From Lachnoclostridium phytofermentans ISDg (GTDB lineage Bacteria > Bacillota > Clostridia > Lachnospirales > Lachnospiraceae): a DNA stretch of 64,000 nt. The stretch is taken from assembly GCF_000018685.1 (NCBI RefSeq), contig NC_010001.1, positions 2,806,001 through 2,870,000 on the forward strand. Direction: 5' to 3'. Positions 1 through 8,136 of the stretch are shown here, piece after piece. The notes under the pieces are model-generated. The model saw nothing but the letters and a program-made list of their open reading frames with translations, was not told the origin of the DNA and ran no database searches. Positions within the stretch are counted from its first letter, which is position 1, and each line of letters opens with the position of its first letter. Both the position numbers and the translations under genes were made by a program.

Positions 1-769
1 TATTATTTAAGGTAATCCTACGAAGTAACATCGGTTCTCTTAAAGAAAGCATAGAAATTTTATGTACTCCTTCAGTAAAATACACCGAAAGCTGATTTAT
101 AACAAAGCCATTACTGTCATATAAATAACTCGTAATCCATTCTGGTGTTTCATAAAGCGTCGGCTTTAAGTCATTTCCTTGATTATCTTTTTCCCATTTC
201 TTTGTCGGTATTCCATCCTCATTGAGGTAGGTTTCTGTAATGTTGTTTGACCATACTCTGGAGAATTCAATAAGTGCCAGTTCATCGTAGGGAAGTTCTC
301 CATCAATAAAGAAACTCCTTTGAATTTCAGAATTCTTTCCCTCAATTGGATAATAAGTTAAGGCAATATCATAAAAACCTGCATTTTTTATATCTACTTC
401 ATATTCAATAAATCCCGTTTCTGAAATAATAACCGAGGTTCCATCCATGCCTTCATAATCGTTCAATTCTTCTGGTATTGCGGCTATTTCTTTCTTGTTT
501 GAATCAAGTTCGCCCTCTGTATAATAAACATAATCATTTGCTTCAATCGTGTACTCATCCGGAGGTTTCACATTGTTAAAGCCTTCCTTATAAATCGTAT
601 ATCGCGGAATGGATTTGTCAACGGAATAGGAACCAACAATTTCTTCGTAATCAGCCAATGTTTTATTTTCGGCAGCAATTATAGTCTTTCCACTTTGAAT
701 TGGTGTAAATAGCATGGTCGCAGCCAGAAGGAATGATAGAGTTCTTCTAAACCTCATTCTTCTTCCCAT
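1..769 (-). CDS. Large secreted protein, N-terminal part only (probable carbohydrate-ABC-transporter-associated extracellular protein)
   Basis: Open frame read on the minus strand from an ATG at 769 and running off the left edge, about 256 codons visible. An AAAGGAG ribosome site lies just upstream, and the gene starts 19 bases after the YesL-type gene ends, so the two are co-transcribed. The N-terminus is basic followed by a hydrophobic stretch (LSFLLAATMLF), a typical signal peptide. Residues about 90-250 look like a beta-rich carbohydrate-binding module (GFIEYEVDIKNAGFYDIALT). In Gram-positive sugar-uptake loci a YesL protein often precedes a very large extracellular solute-binding protein with such an N-terminal module, and I infer that role here. 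The missing C-terminus prevents a firm call; a secreted glycosidase is also possible. Confidence 0.7.
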   Translation of the reverse strand, partial: MGRRMRFRRTLSFLLAATMLFTPIQSGKTIIAAENKTLADYEEIVGSYSVDKSIPRYTIYKEGFNNVKPPDEYTIEANDYVYYTEGELDSNKKEIAAIPEELNDYEGMDGTSVIISETGFIEYEVDIKNAGFYDIALTYYPIEGKNSEIQRSFFIDGELPYDELALIEFSRVWSNNITETYLNEDGIPTKKWEKDNQGNDLKPTLYETPEWITSYLYDSNGFVINQLSVYFTEGVHKISMLSLREPMLLRRITLNN

Positions 770-788
770 TTTCTTCTTCTCCTTTTTG

Positions 789-1427
789 TTATTCATAATA
801 CCAAGCATCCTCCCCTTCCTGTGGCTTAGGCGTATAAACCTTTAAGATACGCTCTAGTAGAAACGTGGATAAATAGCACCATCCTCCAGGGAGTATAAGC
901 CAAAATGGTAATGGTAGCACCCATAGTAGAAAGCCACAAAATATCGTTCCTGTAATCAAAAGAATGGTATATGGTAAATGTCTAAATTCCATCAATAAGG
1001 TCATCTTAAATATTCCACTTAATTTCAATTGAAACCTAGACAGGACCGGGAAGACGTAGGTTAAAAATCCTAACAACAAGAGAATGAATGCATCATAAAT
1101 AATGATGATCGTAAGGGAACTTGTATTCTCCCCTTTTGCAACAAACTCTCTATTCATATAAAATAAAGCTCCAATCATAATTGCGATGATTGTTATGAAA
1201 CCACCTGGTAATAATGTTCTTTTAAAGGACCTAAAGAACTCTTTCGCTGGATAACTTCTTTCTTTTCGAACAGATTTCACCATCGCATAATAGAATGATG
1301 TAATAGAGCTACCGATTGTTATAATGGGAAGGCAGCATAAAATAAACAATACATTCAACATAACGATATGTCCAATCTTCGTCATCGTTGTAATAATTTT
1401 TCCATCAGAACTTAACCATTCTGTCAT
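789..1427 (-). CDS. YesL family (DUF624) membrane protein
   Basis: 212-residue integral membrane protein with about five hydrophobic segments, beginning MTEWLSSDGKIITTM and containing the family-typical LPIITIGSSITSFYYAM loop. The frame extends 11 codons upstream, but a strong GGGAGGTGA sits six bases before the ATG at 1427, which decides the start. YesL/DUF624 proteins are regularly encoded beside carbohydrate ABC transporters and polysaccharide-degrading enzymes in Bacillus, Paenibacillus and Lachnospiraceae; their biochemical function is unknown. Here the gene lies between a GH26 mannanase (56 bases upstream) and a large secreted protein (19 bases downstream), all in one direction, which fits a mannan or oligosaccharide utilisation operon. 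Confidence 0.85.
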   Translation of the reverse strand: MTEWLSSDGKIITTMTKIGHIVMLNVLFILCCLPIITIGSSITSFYYAMVKSVRKERSYPAKEFFRSFKRTLLPGGFITIIAIMIGALFYMNREFVAKGENTSSLTIIIIYDAFILLLLGFLTYVFPVLSRFQLKLSGIFKMTLLMEFRHLPYTILLITGTIFCGFLLWVLPLPFWLILPGGWCYLSTFLLERILKVYTPKPQEGEDAWYYE

Positions 1428-1483
1428 AGCTAAATCACCTCCCTCATAGTAATTTCCCACACATTACATGATAAATATTCTAT

Positions 1484-3082
1484 CTATTCATAAATTGGGT
1501 AATTCTTTAAGTCTGGTAGTTTATCTAGTGTTATAACACTATCATGGGCATAGACCTTCTTAACCATATACTCCTCTGTATACTGTTCTGATAGCCAGTT
1601 AATCAAAGCGGATTTTGTAACAAATTCGCCACCCCATGTTGCAAAAAATCCCCACATTGCACCATCACGAATTGCTAAATCCGGGTCAAACAGACAACCA
1701 TTTTCAGATAATACGACCATCTTTTTTGCTTGTGTATAATTCATGGCCTTTAAATATTTATTAATCTGAGAGGTATAAACTTTTTCACCAGGATAAATAT
1801 CCTCACCGATAATATCAACATATTCATCTCCCGGATACCATTCCTTATCCTGCCCATTCCATAGCCAGATTAAGTTATTTAGCCCGTATTCGTTTGTTAG
1901 TTTTTCATATAATAATATGTACAATTTCTTATAGGCTTCTGCACCTTTGGCTCCCCACCAAAACCACCCACCGCTTGCTTCATGTAACGGTCTCCATAAA
2001 ATAGGCACATCTGCTTCTTTTAGTTTAAGTAGTTCTTTTGCAATGGCATCAATATCATTCATCAACAATTGATATCCTTCATCATCCTGACCGTTCATAA
2101 TCTTAACCAAATCTATGTTTGTTTCTTCCGTATAAAAACCACGATACCATGTTCCAGTTAGATATTTCGTTGGTGCATTCCAGTGCCAGCAGAATGTAAC
2201 AATACCGCCTTTTTCATCAAATTCCATGGCATATTGGATAGCTTTCGAACTGCTACCTTTTTCTACTCTTGATGAAGTATAATCTATAAGATCAAGACCT
2301 AGAACTGCTGGAAATTTCCCTTCTGTTGTTTTCCATATTGCAGAAATTTCTGTTCCATACATTCCTTTCTCACAATATTGACCAGATAAAAACTTTTTAC
2401 CGTAGATATCGGTTAAATAACTCATCAATCTCTTTGTACGATCACTAGCGTTTTGATTTACTAATGTTGCAGGAACTTCATAGATACTCGTATCTAGTTC
2501 TATGGAGGATGTTACTATTAATTTATCCACGACAACCCACCCCCAGAATTTTGATAGCTTAATGTTATGAGTTCCATTTGTAAGAAATATTCTTTCTAAT
2601 TTCGAATCTGAGAATTTGCTTTGATCGGTTACTGCTACACCAACATTTTCATCATCTACTAAAACATAATTTTCTTTGTATCCACCAAGCGCTGCACTAA
2701 TGAAGTTTAGATCATAAAAACCATCTTCCTCTATCGTAAGCTTAAATTCACAATAATCACTGTCATCTTCGAATCCGCTAATGTATCCTGTTCCTGAAAA
2801 TCCACTTTTGCTACTTTCTATCTTTACATTTCCACTAAGTACAGCATCTTCCGCTTCAAGTTCAATCGGTATCATAGTAGGTGATAGTGTAGTAAAGGGT
2901 AAAACTGTACTTGGGGTATCTGTGCATGCAGCATCTGTATTTACTGTTTCTGTATTTACGACTTCTGTGTCTACAACAACATCTTTTGGATTACTACTCT
3001 CTCCTGATGTTCCAGGTGATGTACATCCGTTTACAGATAAACCAAGCAGCAAACACATTAGATAGAAGCCTTGCTTTCTCAT
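1484..3082 (-). CDS. GH26 beta-mannanase lipoprotein with CBM35-like module
   Basis: 532 residues from the ATG at 3082. A longer in-frame start exists at 3169, but only the internal one gives a lipoprotein signal (MRKQGFYLMCLLLGLSVNGC, lipid-modified Cys20) and it has an AAGGGATGA ribosome site. Residues 21-70 are a Thr/Val/Ser-rich linker. About 72-190 resemble a CBM35 module (GTGYISGFEDDSDYCEF). From about 205 on is the GH26 barrel: acid/base Glu368 in WRPLHEASGGWFWWG and nucleophile Glu460 in VVLSENG. GH26 enzymes hydrolyse beta-1,4-mannan. The enzyme should be anchored on the outer face of the membrane. Some GH26 members act on other beta-glucans, so mannan is the likely rather than proven substrate. 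Confidence 0.92.
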   Translation of the reverse strand: MRKQGFYLMCLLLGLSVNGCTSPGTSGESSNPKDVVVDTEVVNTETVNTDAACTDTPSTVLPFTTLSPTMIPIELEAEDAVLSGNVKIESSKSGFSGTGYISGFEDDSDYCEFKLTIEEDGFYDLNFISAALGGYKENYVLVDDENVGVAVTDQSKFSDSKLERIFLTNGTHNIKLSKFWGWVVVDKLIVTSSIELDTSIYEVPATLVNQNASDRTKRLMSYLTDIYGKKFLSGQYCEKGMYGTEISAIWKTTEGKFPAVLGLDLIDYTSSRVEKGSSSKAIQYAMEFDEKGGIVTFCWHWNAPTKYLTGTWYRGFYTEETNIDLVKIMNGQDDEGYQLLMNDIDAIAKELLKLKEADVPILWRPLHEASGGWFWWGAKGAEAYKKLYILLYEKLTNEYGLNNLIWLWNGQDKEWYPGDEYVDIIGEDIYPGEKVYTSQINKYLKAMNYTQAKKMVVLSENGCLFDPDLAIRDGAMWGFFATWGGEFVTKSALINWLSEQYTEEYMVKKVYAHDSVITLDKLPDLKNYPIYE

Positions 3083-3659
3083 ACTAAAATCATCCCTTCG
3101 GTTATGTATCGTTAGACTTTGGTTATTTAAGCAGGAATAAGGAACATTGTTTTTCTTACAGTTATGCATTTCTATTGTGTCTAATGGTGCATTTAATAGT
3201 GCGTTTGTTTACCCTTAATATTACATTATTTTCCTCTTGTATATGCATTATAACATATGAATTTTTAAGACACAAGCATATATTGTAATATATGTACAAT
3301 AGTTTTATTAATAAAACATCTTTTTAATCTATTTTTACAATTTATAATTTTTAATAAATATTGCATTTTTTCATTCAATAATATATTCTAGCACATAAAT
3401 GCTCTATATTTGCGCACCATTCGACCAATTCTCAATATAATAGAGTTTTTAAGCTAACATCCTATCTAAAAAATTGTTCTAAGATTTGTCTTTGTTCTTT
3501 TAATTGATTGTTATTTCCTTTCATCTTGAAAAAAAGCATGCTTTGACATGGGATAATATATATTTTCGATTAAGCAGAAAGGAATGACGAGATGATATGA
3601 CAATGTTATAATATTAATATATCAAAAGATAGAAAAATATTTTTAAAGGAGAACATTAA
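3083..3659. other. 577-bp AT-rich intergenic region
   Basis: Divergent spacer between the mannanase (leftward) and the orphan ORF at 3660 (rightward). It is very AT-rich, with runs of A and T around 3290-3400. A TTGACA is present near 3543 but without a convincing -10 at the right distance. I see no gene, RNA structure or clear operator in it; it presumably carries promoters for both flanking genes. Confidence 0.5.
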
Positions 3660-4001
3660 ATGGATAAGGCAAATCAATATAAAATTTCGACCGAAACGAA
3701 ATATATAAAAGATTATCAAAGTGAGCATTATCGGGCTATTATTGCAGATGATAAAAACCGTAATATTAGAACTGGGACAGAGTGGTTTTTCTCAGAAGAA
3801 CAAGCATTGGCAGATGGAGAACGCATGTTAGCAGATTCGGAGGCTGGTGCTAAATTAATTTTAAAAGGAGAACATGGTAGACAAGTAAGACAAGCGCTTT
3901 TAAACCGAGATTCCTATTTACATACAGTACTCAACACAAATAATTGTTGGAAAACATTAGAAGTTTTGAAGATAACACATAAAAAGGGTGTTATAAAATA
4001 A
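3660..4001 (+). CDS. Hypothetical protein, possibly frameshifted
   Basis: 113 residues, ATG at 3660 preceded by AAAGGAG at good spacing, so translation is likely. No family recognised. The protein is hydrophilic and mixed alpha/beta, with an Ala/Glu-rich helix (EEQALADGERMLADSEAGAK) and no signal peptide or membrane segment. The last codons lie in a run of five A and three G. A different frame is open from that run to 4144, giving a further 50 or so residues, so the true product may be about 160 residues and this copy either frameshifted or recoded. It stands alone between unrelated genes and has no obvious partner. Confidence 0.55.
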   Translation: MDKANQYKISTETKYIKDYQSEHYRAIIADDKNRNIRTGTEWFFSEEQALADGERMLADSEAGAKLILKGEHGRQVRQALLNRDSYLHTVLNTNNCWKTLEVLKITHKKGVIK

Positions 4002-4144
4002 AATGTGTAGTTGAGAAAGGAAAAAGTCAAAAAGTATGCAATAAAACATTATATATTAGAAAAGGATATAATGATTTTGAACAATTAATAAGTTGTTTTG
4101 AGTATCTTTTAGACTGCTCTACAACAATAAATTCTAACTTGTAA
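3983..4144 (+). pseudogene. Minus-one frame continuation of the orphan ORF at 3660
   Basis: Immediately at the A5G3 run near 3981-3988 the minus-one frame becomes open and stays open for 54 codons to TAA at 4142-4144. Its predicted peptide (for example KGYNDFEQLISCFEYLLDC) looks protein-like, but there is no start codon with a ribosome site of its own. The simplest reading is the C-terminal part of the upstream gene separated by a one-base indel in a homopolymer. Programmed frameshifting on T-AAA-AAG or a sequencing error are alternatives. Confidence 0.35.
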
Positions 4145-4193
4145 TGTTTTTACTTTTGCCTGTTACCGTCGAAGTGGTGCCGGATAGATCCCC

Positions 4194-4334
4194 ATGATTT
4201 TCCGAGCATTCCAGCTTGCAGAAATGCGAAGTCAGGCGAGTATCAAAGATATTTCACAGCCACAATTAAGTAAGTATCAACCGATAGCAAAAGTGCTGGA
4301 AATGCCGATAAATAATCGATATTTTCACTTTTGA
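4194..4334 (+). pseudogene. 46-codon fragment with unusual base composition
   Basis: A short frame from ATG 4194 to TGA 4332-4334, with a stop shortly upstream and no ribosome site. The stretch 4160-4300 is visibly richer in G and C than its surroundings. The peptide (FRAFQLAEMRSQASIKDISQ, then QLSKYQPIAKVLEMP) has the flavour of a helix-turn-helix or recombination-protein remnant but I cannot assign a family. Best read as debris of a lost, possibly transferred, gene. Confidence 0.3.
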
Positions 4335-4383
4335 AAACTTATGAAAGATAATCAGAAAGTTGATTCTATTTTAAGACAAAAAA

Positions 4384-4423
4384 CTAACCAGAAACAGTCT
4401 TATGACATAATGTTTCTGATTAG
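4384..4423 (-). terminator. Intrinsic terminator of the LacI-type gene
   Basis: Thirteen-base arms (4384-4396 and 4411-4423, one G-T pair) around a 14-base loop, followed on the minus strand by TTTTTTG. It begins 14 bases after the stop codon of the regulator gene. Confidence 0.75.
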
Positions 4424-4436
4424 TTGTAAACAATTA

Positions 4437-5483
4437 TCATTTATTTTCAAGATTGCGCATTGAAGACATTCTTATGATTGGTTGTGTCTCTATACTTATT
4501 ATTTCACGAGGAAAATCAGGATTTTCCATTCTCCATAATAGTTGCTGAACTAATCTTTTTCCTACCTTTTGGTTTCTAACCGCAACGGTAGTTAAGATTG
4601 ATTCCACCTGGGTAAGACCTTCAATATTATCAAATCCAGTAACAGCCACGTCCTCAGGTACACGATATCCACGCTTCCTTAAACAACGAATGACGTATAA
4701 GGCAATATCATCATTCGCGCAAACAATCGCTTCCGGAATGTATGGAAAGGCACTTATTGCATCTTCCACTTCTTCTATTTTATAGTAACGTTCTGCTTTA
4801 TGAGAAACCGCAACAATATCTCGATCGATGGAAAGATTTGCCAAACGCATTCCATCCAGAAAACCTTCATAACGTTGTTTTATTGATTCGCAATATGTTA
4901 CATCACCAATAAATCCAATCTTTTTCATACCCTGTGATATTAGATGTTCTATTATCATTCGAATACTATTTTTACCCTCACATATAATAACATCGTTATA
5001 ACCAAAGCTGCCAAGTCCATTTACCGGCTGATCTAAGAATACAGTTGGCAACTTCATCTTAAGAATCATATCCGTATATTTGCCAGTGAATACACCGATA
5101 AATAAAATTGCATCTACATTCTCTGTAAAGTCTAATGGTAAGGTAAGATTCACTTCATCCTCATCACTTATAAAATTCAGCCTAAGCTTACAGCCATTTT
5201 TATTTACTTCATCAGAAATCCCCATAATAATACTATTCCAAAATGCACATAATTCTCGTCTGGCAAGAACAACTATAGTCTTGTAGTCATTCATACTCGT
5301 TTTCAACTTAAATTCATTCAATACAGCAGGAGCTAATTTAAGATAACCAAGTTCACACGCTTTCTTAATAACAAGATAACGGGTTTCATATGCTACGGTT
5401 TCAGAATTATTCAAAGCTCTTGCAACTGTATTTCTAGATAAATTTAATTCTTTTGCAACATCCTGAATTGTTACCTTTTTCAT
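4437..5483 (-). CDS. LacI/GalR family transcriptional regulator
   Basis: 348 residues. The N-terminus MKKVTIQDVAKELNLSRNTV is a classic LacI helix-turn-helix, followed by the hinge helix and a periplasmic-binding-protein-like sensor domain from about residue 65 (CANDDIALYVIRCLRKRGYR; VAVTGFDNIEGLTQVESILTT). A ribosome-site-like AGGAT lies upstream of the ATG. Members bind a palindromic operator and release it or co-repress on binding a sugar. There is no sugar operon directly attached: the mannanase locus lies about 1.4 kb away beyond unrelated DNA, so the target is unknown. It could act on that locus or on the mdx operon, whose own LacI gene is truncated. Confidence 0.9.
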   Translation of the reverse strand: MKKVTIQDVAKELNLSRNTVARALNNSETVAYETRYLVIKKACELGYLKLAPAVLNEFKLKTSMNDYKTIVVLARRELCAFWNSIIMGISDEVNKNGCKLRLNFISDEDEVNLTLPLDFTENVDAILFIGVFTGKYTDMILKMKLPTVFLDQPVNGLGSFGYNDVIICEGKNSIRMIIEHLISQGMKKIGFIGDVTYCESIKQRYEGFLDGMRLANLSIDRDIVAVSHKAERYYKIEEVEDAISAFPYIPEAIVCANDDIALYVIRCLRKRGYRVPEDVAVTGFDNIEGLTQVESILTTVAVRNQKVGKRLVQQLLWRMENPDFPREIISIETQPIIRMSSMRNLENK

Positions 5484-5806
5484 ACTAATCCTATCCCCTA
5501 TGATACGTTCTATGGTTAGGGTTCCCCTATGTAATCTAGTACCCGGAATACTACATACTAACCACGCTTATATTAGTTGAGTTATATTATTTTACACATA
5601 TATGCAAATTTGTGCATGTAATATTTAGCTCATTTATGATACTGGTTTCTATAACAAATCTTACCATATATTTTGTAACTATTCAAGTTTGTCTAGCATA
5701 AAATTGTTTCTTTATTTATATATTGCACCATCTCGTGAACTTTTTTTGTAAAATATTTGCATCATCATAGGAATCCCAGTTTTTGAAGAATAAAAAAAAT
5801 ATTACT
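5484..5806. other. Intergenic region upstream of the LacI-type gene
   Basis: AT-rich spacer of 323 bases between the divergent regulator and transporter genes. I see no gene in it; promoter elements for the leftward regulator must lie here but none stands out. Confidence 0.4.
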
Positions 5807-5859
5807 TCAAGACATCGAAAGAAAAATAGCATATCAAGACATCGAAAGAAAAATAGCAT
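5807..5859. repeat. Two exact 26-bp direct repeats
   Basis: Positions 5807-5832 and 5834-5859 are identical over 26 bases, separated by one base (period 27), and end exactly at the -35 element of the promoter for the gene at 5948. Such a placement suggests either recent slippage or paired activator binding sites. Confidence 0.85.
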
Positions 5860-5887
5860 TGACATATCGTAAAGTTTACTGTAACAT
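5859..5887 (+). promoter_or_regulatory. Sigma-A-type promoter of the ECF transporter gene
   Basis: TTGACA at 5859-5864, 17-base spacer, TAACAT at 5882-5887. Predicted start near 5894, inside the dyad that follows. Confidence 0.6.
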
Positions 5888-5890
5888 CAT

Positions 5891-5924
5891 TTAATATACA
5901 GCTGTCTTGTCAGCTGTATATTAA
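5891..5924. promoter_or_regulatory. Perfect inverted repeat, candidate operator
   Basis: Fourteen-base perfect arms (5891-5904, 5911-5924; core ACAGCTG/CAGCTGT) around TCTTGT. It begins three bases after the -10 element and covers the expected transcription start, the classic position of a repressor site. If the gene is a niacin transporter, the candidate repressor is NiaR, but this is inference. As RNA it would form a hairpin ending 23 bases before the start codon. Confidence 0.6.
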
Positions 5925-5947
5925 AAAACATAATGAGGTATTTCGAA

Positions 5948-6523
5948 ATGAAAAATAGTAAAACTCAAACTCAAACACTTACCATTTCAGCTCTTTTGTG
6001 TGCAATTGGGATTGCTATACCATTATTTGCGCCAAAGATAGTTCTAGAACCAGCTTCCTTCACATTAGCAAGCCATGTTCCAATTTTCATCGCAATGTTC
6101 ATATCACCAATTGTCGCAATCTCCGTAGCACTCATAACCAGTATGGGATTTCTCTTTGCTGGCTTTCCACTCATTGTTGTACTTAGAGCATTAACTCACT
6201 TAGTTTTTGCAACCATAGGTGCTATCATACTTAAGAATAATAGTAATATATTGCATAAGAAATCAAGTACTACCTTGTTTGCTTTTCTTATCTCTGTTGT
6301 CCACGCGGTATGTGAAGTTATTGTAGTAACCTTCTTTTACTGGGGTGCTAGTGTATCTGATTTATATTATGAAAAAGGATACCTTCTGTCCGTTATAGGA
6401 CTTATCGGATTGGGAACTATTATTCATAGCATGATTGATTTTAGTATTTCAGTACTTGTTTGGAAACCGATTAAGAAAATTATTTCAATCCCGGCAAGCG
6501 CTGGCGTCAAAGTAAACTCATAA
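5948..6523 (+). CDS. ECF transporter S component (niacin/NiaX-like)
   Basis: 191 residues, five to six membrane segments, of the small hydrophobic type that binds a vitamin and plugs into the shared EcfAA'T energising module. The sequence around APKIVLEPASFTLASHVPIF and SPIVAISVALITSMGFLFAG resembles what I recall of NiaX-type niacin transporters, but the substrate is not certain. The ATG at 5933 has no ribosome site; the ATG at 5948 has GAGG nine bases upstream and is chosen. No ATPase genes are adjacent, as expected for group II ECF systems. Expression is probably controlled by the dyad at 5891-5924. Confidence 0.65.
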   Translation: MKNSKTQTQTLTISALLCAIGIAIPLFAPKIVLEPASFTLASHVPIFIAMFISPIVAISVALITSMGFLFAGFPLIVVLRALTHLVFATIGAIILKNNSNILHKKSSTTLFAFLISVVHAVCEVIVVTFFYWGASVSDLYYEKGYLLSVIGLIGLGTIIHSMIDFSISVLVWKPIKKIISIPASAGVKVNS

Positions 6524-6559
6524 TCTATGAAAAGAGGTCTTTTTAGACTGTAATATACA

Positions 6560-6598
6560 ATTCTACAGCGGTAGACCCATAATTCTACAATTGTAGAC
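6560..6598. repeat. Pair of short dyads after the transporter gene
   Basis: Two 17-base units (6560-6576, 6582-6598) of the form ATTCTACA-N-GTAGAC; the second contains the 14-base palindrome TCTACAATTGTAGA. Function unknown; they could help terminate transcription. Confidence 0.4.
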
Positions 6599-6661
6599 TT
6601 TCTTCCCTATTTTTTATTTCCCCTATCATTTGCTTAAAAAAATAATTTTAGACGAAAAATA

Positions 6662-6740
6662 ACGTGACTTACATCCTCAAACAAGAAAAAATACACTTTG
6701 CGGATTTTTCTTGTCATGAATGATAGAAGTCACGCTTTTT
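6662..6740. terminator. Bidirectional terminator built around a dispersed repeat
   Basis: Outer arms CGTGACTT (6662-6669) and AAGTCACG (6727-6734), then CTTTTTG, enclose a copy of the dispersed palindromic repeat (6682-6721). It lies between the convergent transporter and queA genes and would form one long nested hairpin in either transcript. Confidence 0.6.
6682..6721 (-). repeat. Dispersed palindromic repeat, copy C
   Basis: On the minus strand begins ATTCATGACAAGAAAAATCC and ends TTTTTCTTG; the caagaaaaa/ttttttcttg ends pair with each other. Same family as the copies at 12412, 53200, 60318 and 63151. Confidence 0.7.
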
Positions 6741-6771
6741 GTTAATAACCTATTCCAAAAACACTTGATTA

Positions 6772-7866
6772 TCAGAACGTGTCTTTCGTTTCGATAATAT
6801 TATCCGTTATAAACATAGCATCACCAAAAGAGAAGAATCGATATCTCTCTTTCACTGCTTCCTCATAGGCTGCAATGATATGTTCTCTACTTGCAAGAGC
6901 AGATACTAGCATCAATAAAGTAGACTCTGGAAGGTGAAAATTCGTAATAAGGCAATTTAAAACTTTAAACTTGTATCCAGGATAGATAAAAATCTCTGTT
7001 GCACCACTTTTTGCTTGTACAAATCCATCCTCATTCGCAGCAGATTCAATAGTTCTGCAACTAGTTGTACCAACACAAATGATTCTTCCACCTGCTCGTT
7101 TCGCATCATTTATTTTTTTTGCTTCACTCTCTTCTACTTGGTAAACTTCGGAATGCATATGATGATCTAAGATATCATCTTCTTTTACAGGACGAAATGT
7201 ACCTAGTCCTACATGAAGAGTAACATTTGCAATAACAACGCCCATATCCTCAATTTGCTTTAAAAGTTCGTTCGTAAAGTGAAGTCCCGCGGTAGGTGCA
7301 GCTGCAGACCCCTCATGTTTTGCATATACTGTTTGATATCTATTTTTATCAGCTAACTCATGAGTGATATATGGAGGAAGAGGCATCTGACCAAGTTCAT
7401 CTAATATTTCCTCAAAAATACCTTGGTAAGTAAACTTAACAAGACGATTTCCTTCTTCAACTACATCAATAATTTCACCGATTAACTTACCATCTCCAAA
7501 ACTTATCTTTGTACCTACCTTCGCCTTTTTTCCTGGACGAACTAGGGTTTCCCAAACATCATCTGGCTTTCTTTTTAACAGTAATAGTTCTATTGGTGTT
7601 CCTTCTTTTCCATAACTATGACCTGGAGCTAGTGGGGTCTTTTCTATGATTCTCTCTCCCATTAATCTAGCTGGAATAACTTTTGTATTATTAAGGACAA
7701 GGCAATCACCCTTCTTTAGATATTTTACAATCTCCTTAAAAATATGATGTGTAACTTTACCGGTGTTTTTATCTAAAACCAAGAGCCTCGAGCCAGAACG
7801 ATCCTCTAAAGGGTCTTGTGCAATTAATTCTTCTGGTAAATCAAAATAAAAGTCCTGTTTCTTCAT
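6772..7866 (-). CDS. queA: S-adenosylmethionine:tRNA ribosyltransferase-isomerase
   Basis: 364 residues. Transfers and isomerises the ribosyl part of SAM onto 7-aminomethyl-7-deazaguanine in tRNA, giving epoxyqueuosine at the wobble position. Clear QueA hallmarks: MKKQDFYFDLPEELIAQDPL at the N-terminus, ARLMGER, the AAPTAGLHFT motif, LHVGLGTFRPV and LITNFHLPESTLLMLVSA. The frame opens 26 codons earlier, but GGAG seven bases before the ATG at 7866 matches the family start. The protein is slightly longer than the usual 340-350 residues because of a short insertion around TPLAPGHSYGKEGTPIE. No other queuosine gene is in the window. Confidence 0.95.
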   Translation of the reverse strand: MKKQDFYFDLPEELIAQDPLEDRSGSRLLVLDKNTGKVTHHIFKEIVKYLKKGDCLVLNNTKVIPARLMGERIIEKTPLAPGHSYGKEGTPIELLLLKRKPDDVWETLVRPGKKAKVGTKISFGDGKLIGEIIDVVEEGNRLVKFTYQGIFEEILDELGQMPLPPYITHELADKNRYQTVYAKHEGSAAAPTAGLHFTNELLKQIEDMGVVIANVTLHVGLGTFRPVKEDDILDHHMHSEVYQVEESEAKKINDAKRAGGRIICVGTTSCRTIESAANEDGFVQAKSGATEIFIYPGYKFKVLNCLITNFHLPESTLLMLVSALASREHIIAAYEEAVKERYRFFSFGDAMFITDNIIETKDTF

Positions 7867-7984
7867 GATGTTCTCCATTCTTGCGTATCTTACACGCATC
7901 TCTATACAAACTATTACGTTTTTTATATATTTATTTTTTTGCATACTTATGTTTATTACATATTTATCTTTTTATATTTTTATA

Positions 7985-8116
7985 TTTTATATATTTATGT
8001 TTTATATATTTATGTTTTATATATTTATGTTTTATATCTTGATGTTCTATATCTTGATGTTTCATATCATGATTTTTTATATCTTGATGTTCTATATATT
8101 GATGTTTGAAATTATG
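7985..8116. repeat. 15-bp minisatellite between queA and the SpoIID-type gene
   Basis: Eight consecutive 15-base units (7985-8104), consensus TTTTATATATTTATG, the first three identical and later ones diverging to TTCTATATCTTGATG, then a partial unit to 8116. The preceding T/A-rich sequence from about 7960 is related but irregular. An apparent rightward frame repeating FYIFM comes only from the repeat. Confidence 0.9.
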
Positions 8117-8136
8117 TTTTCAACCTCATTATATAT

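Noticed and set aside
2781..3065. Rightward frame opposite the mannanase signal and linker region
   Set aside because: Low-complexity antisense shadow of the Thr/Val-rich linker, no ribosome site.
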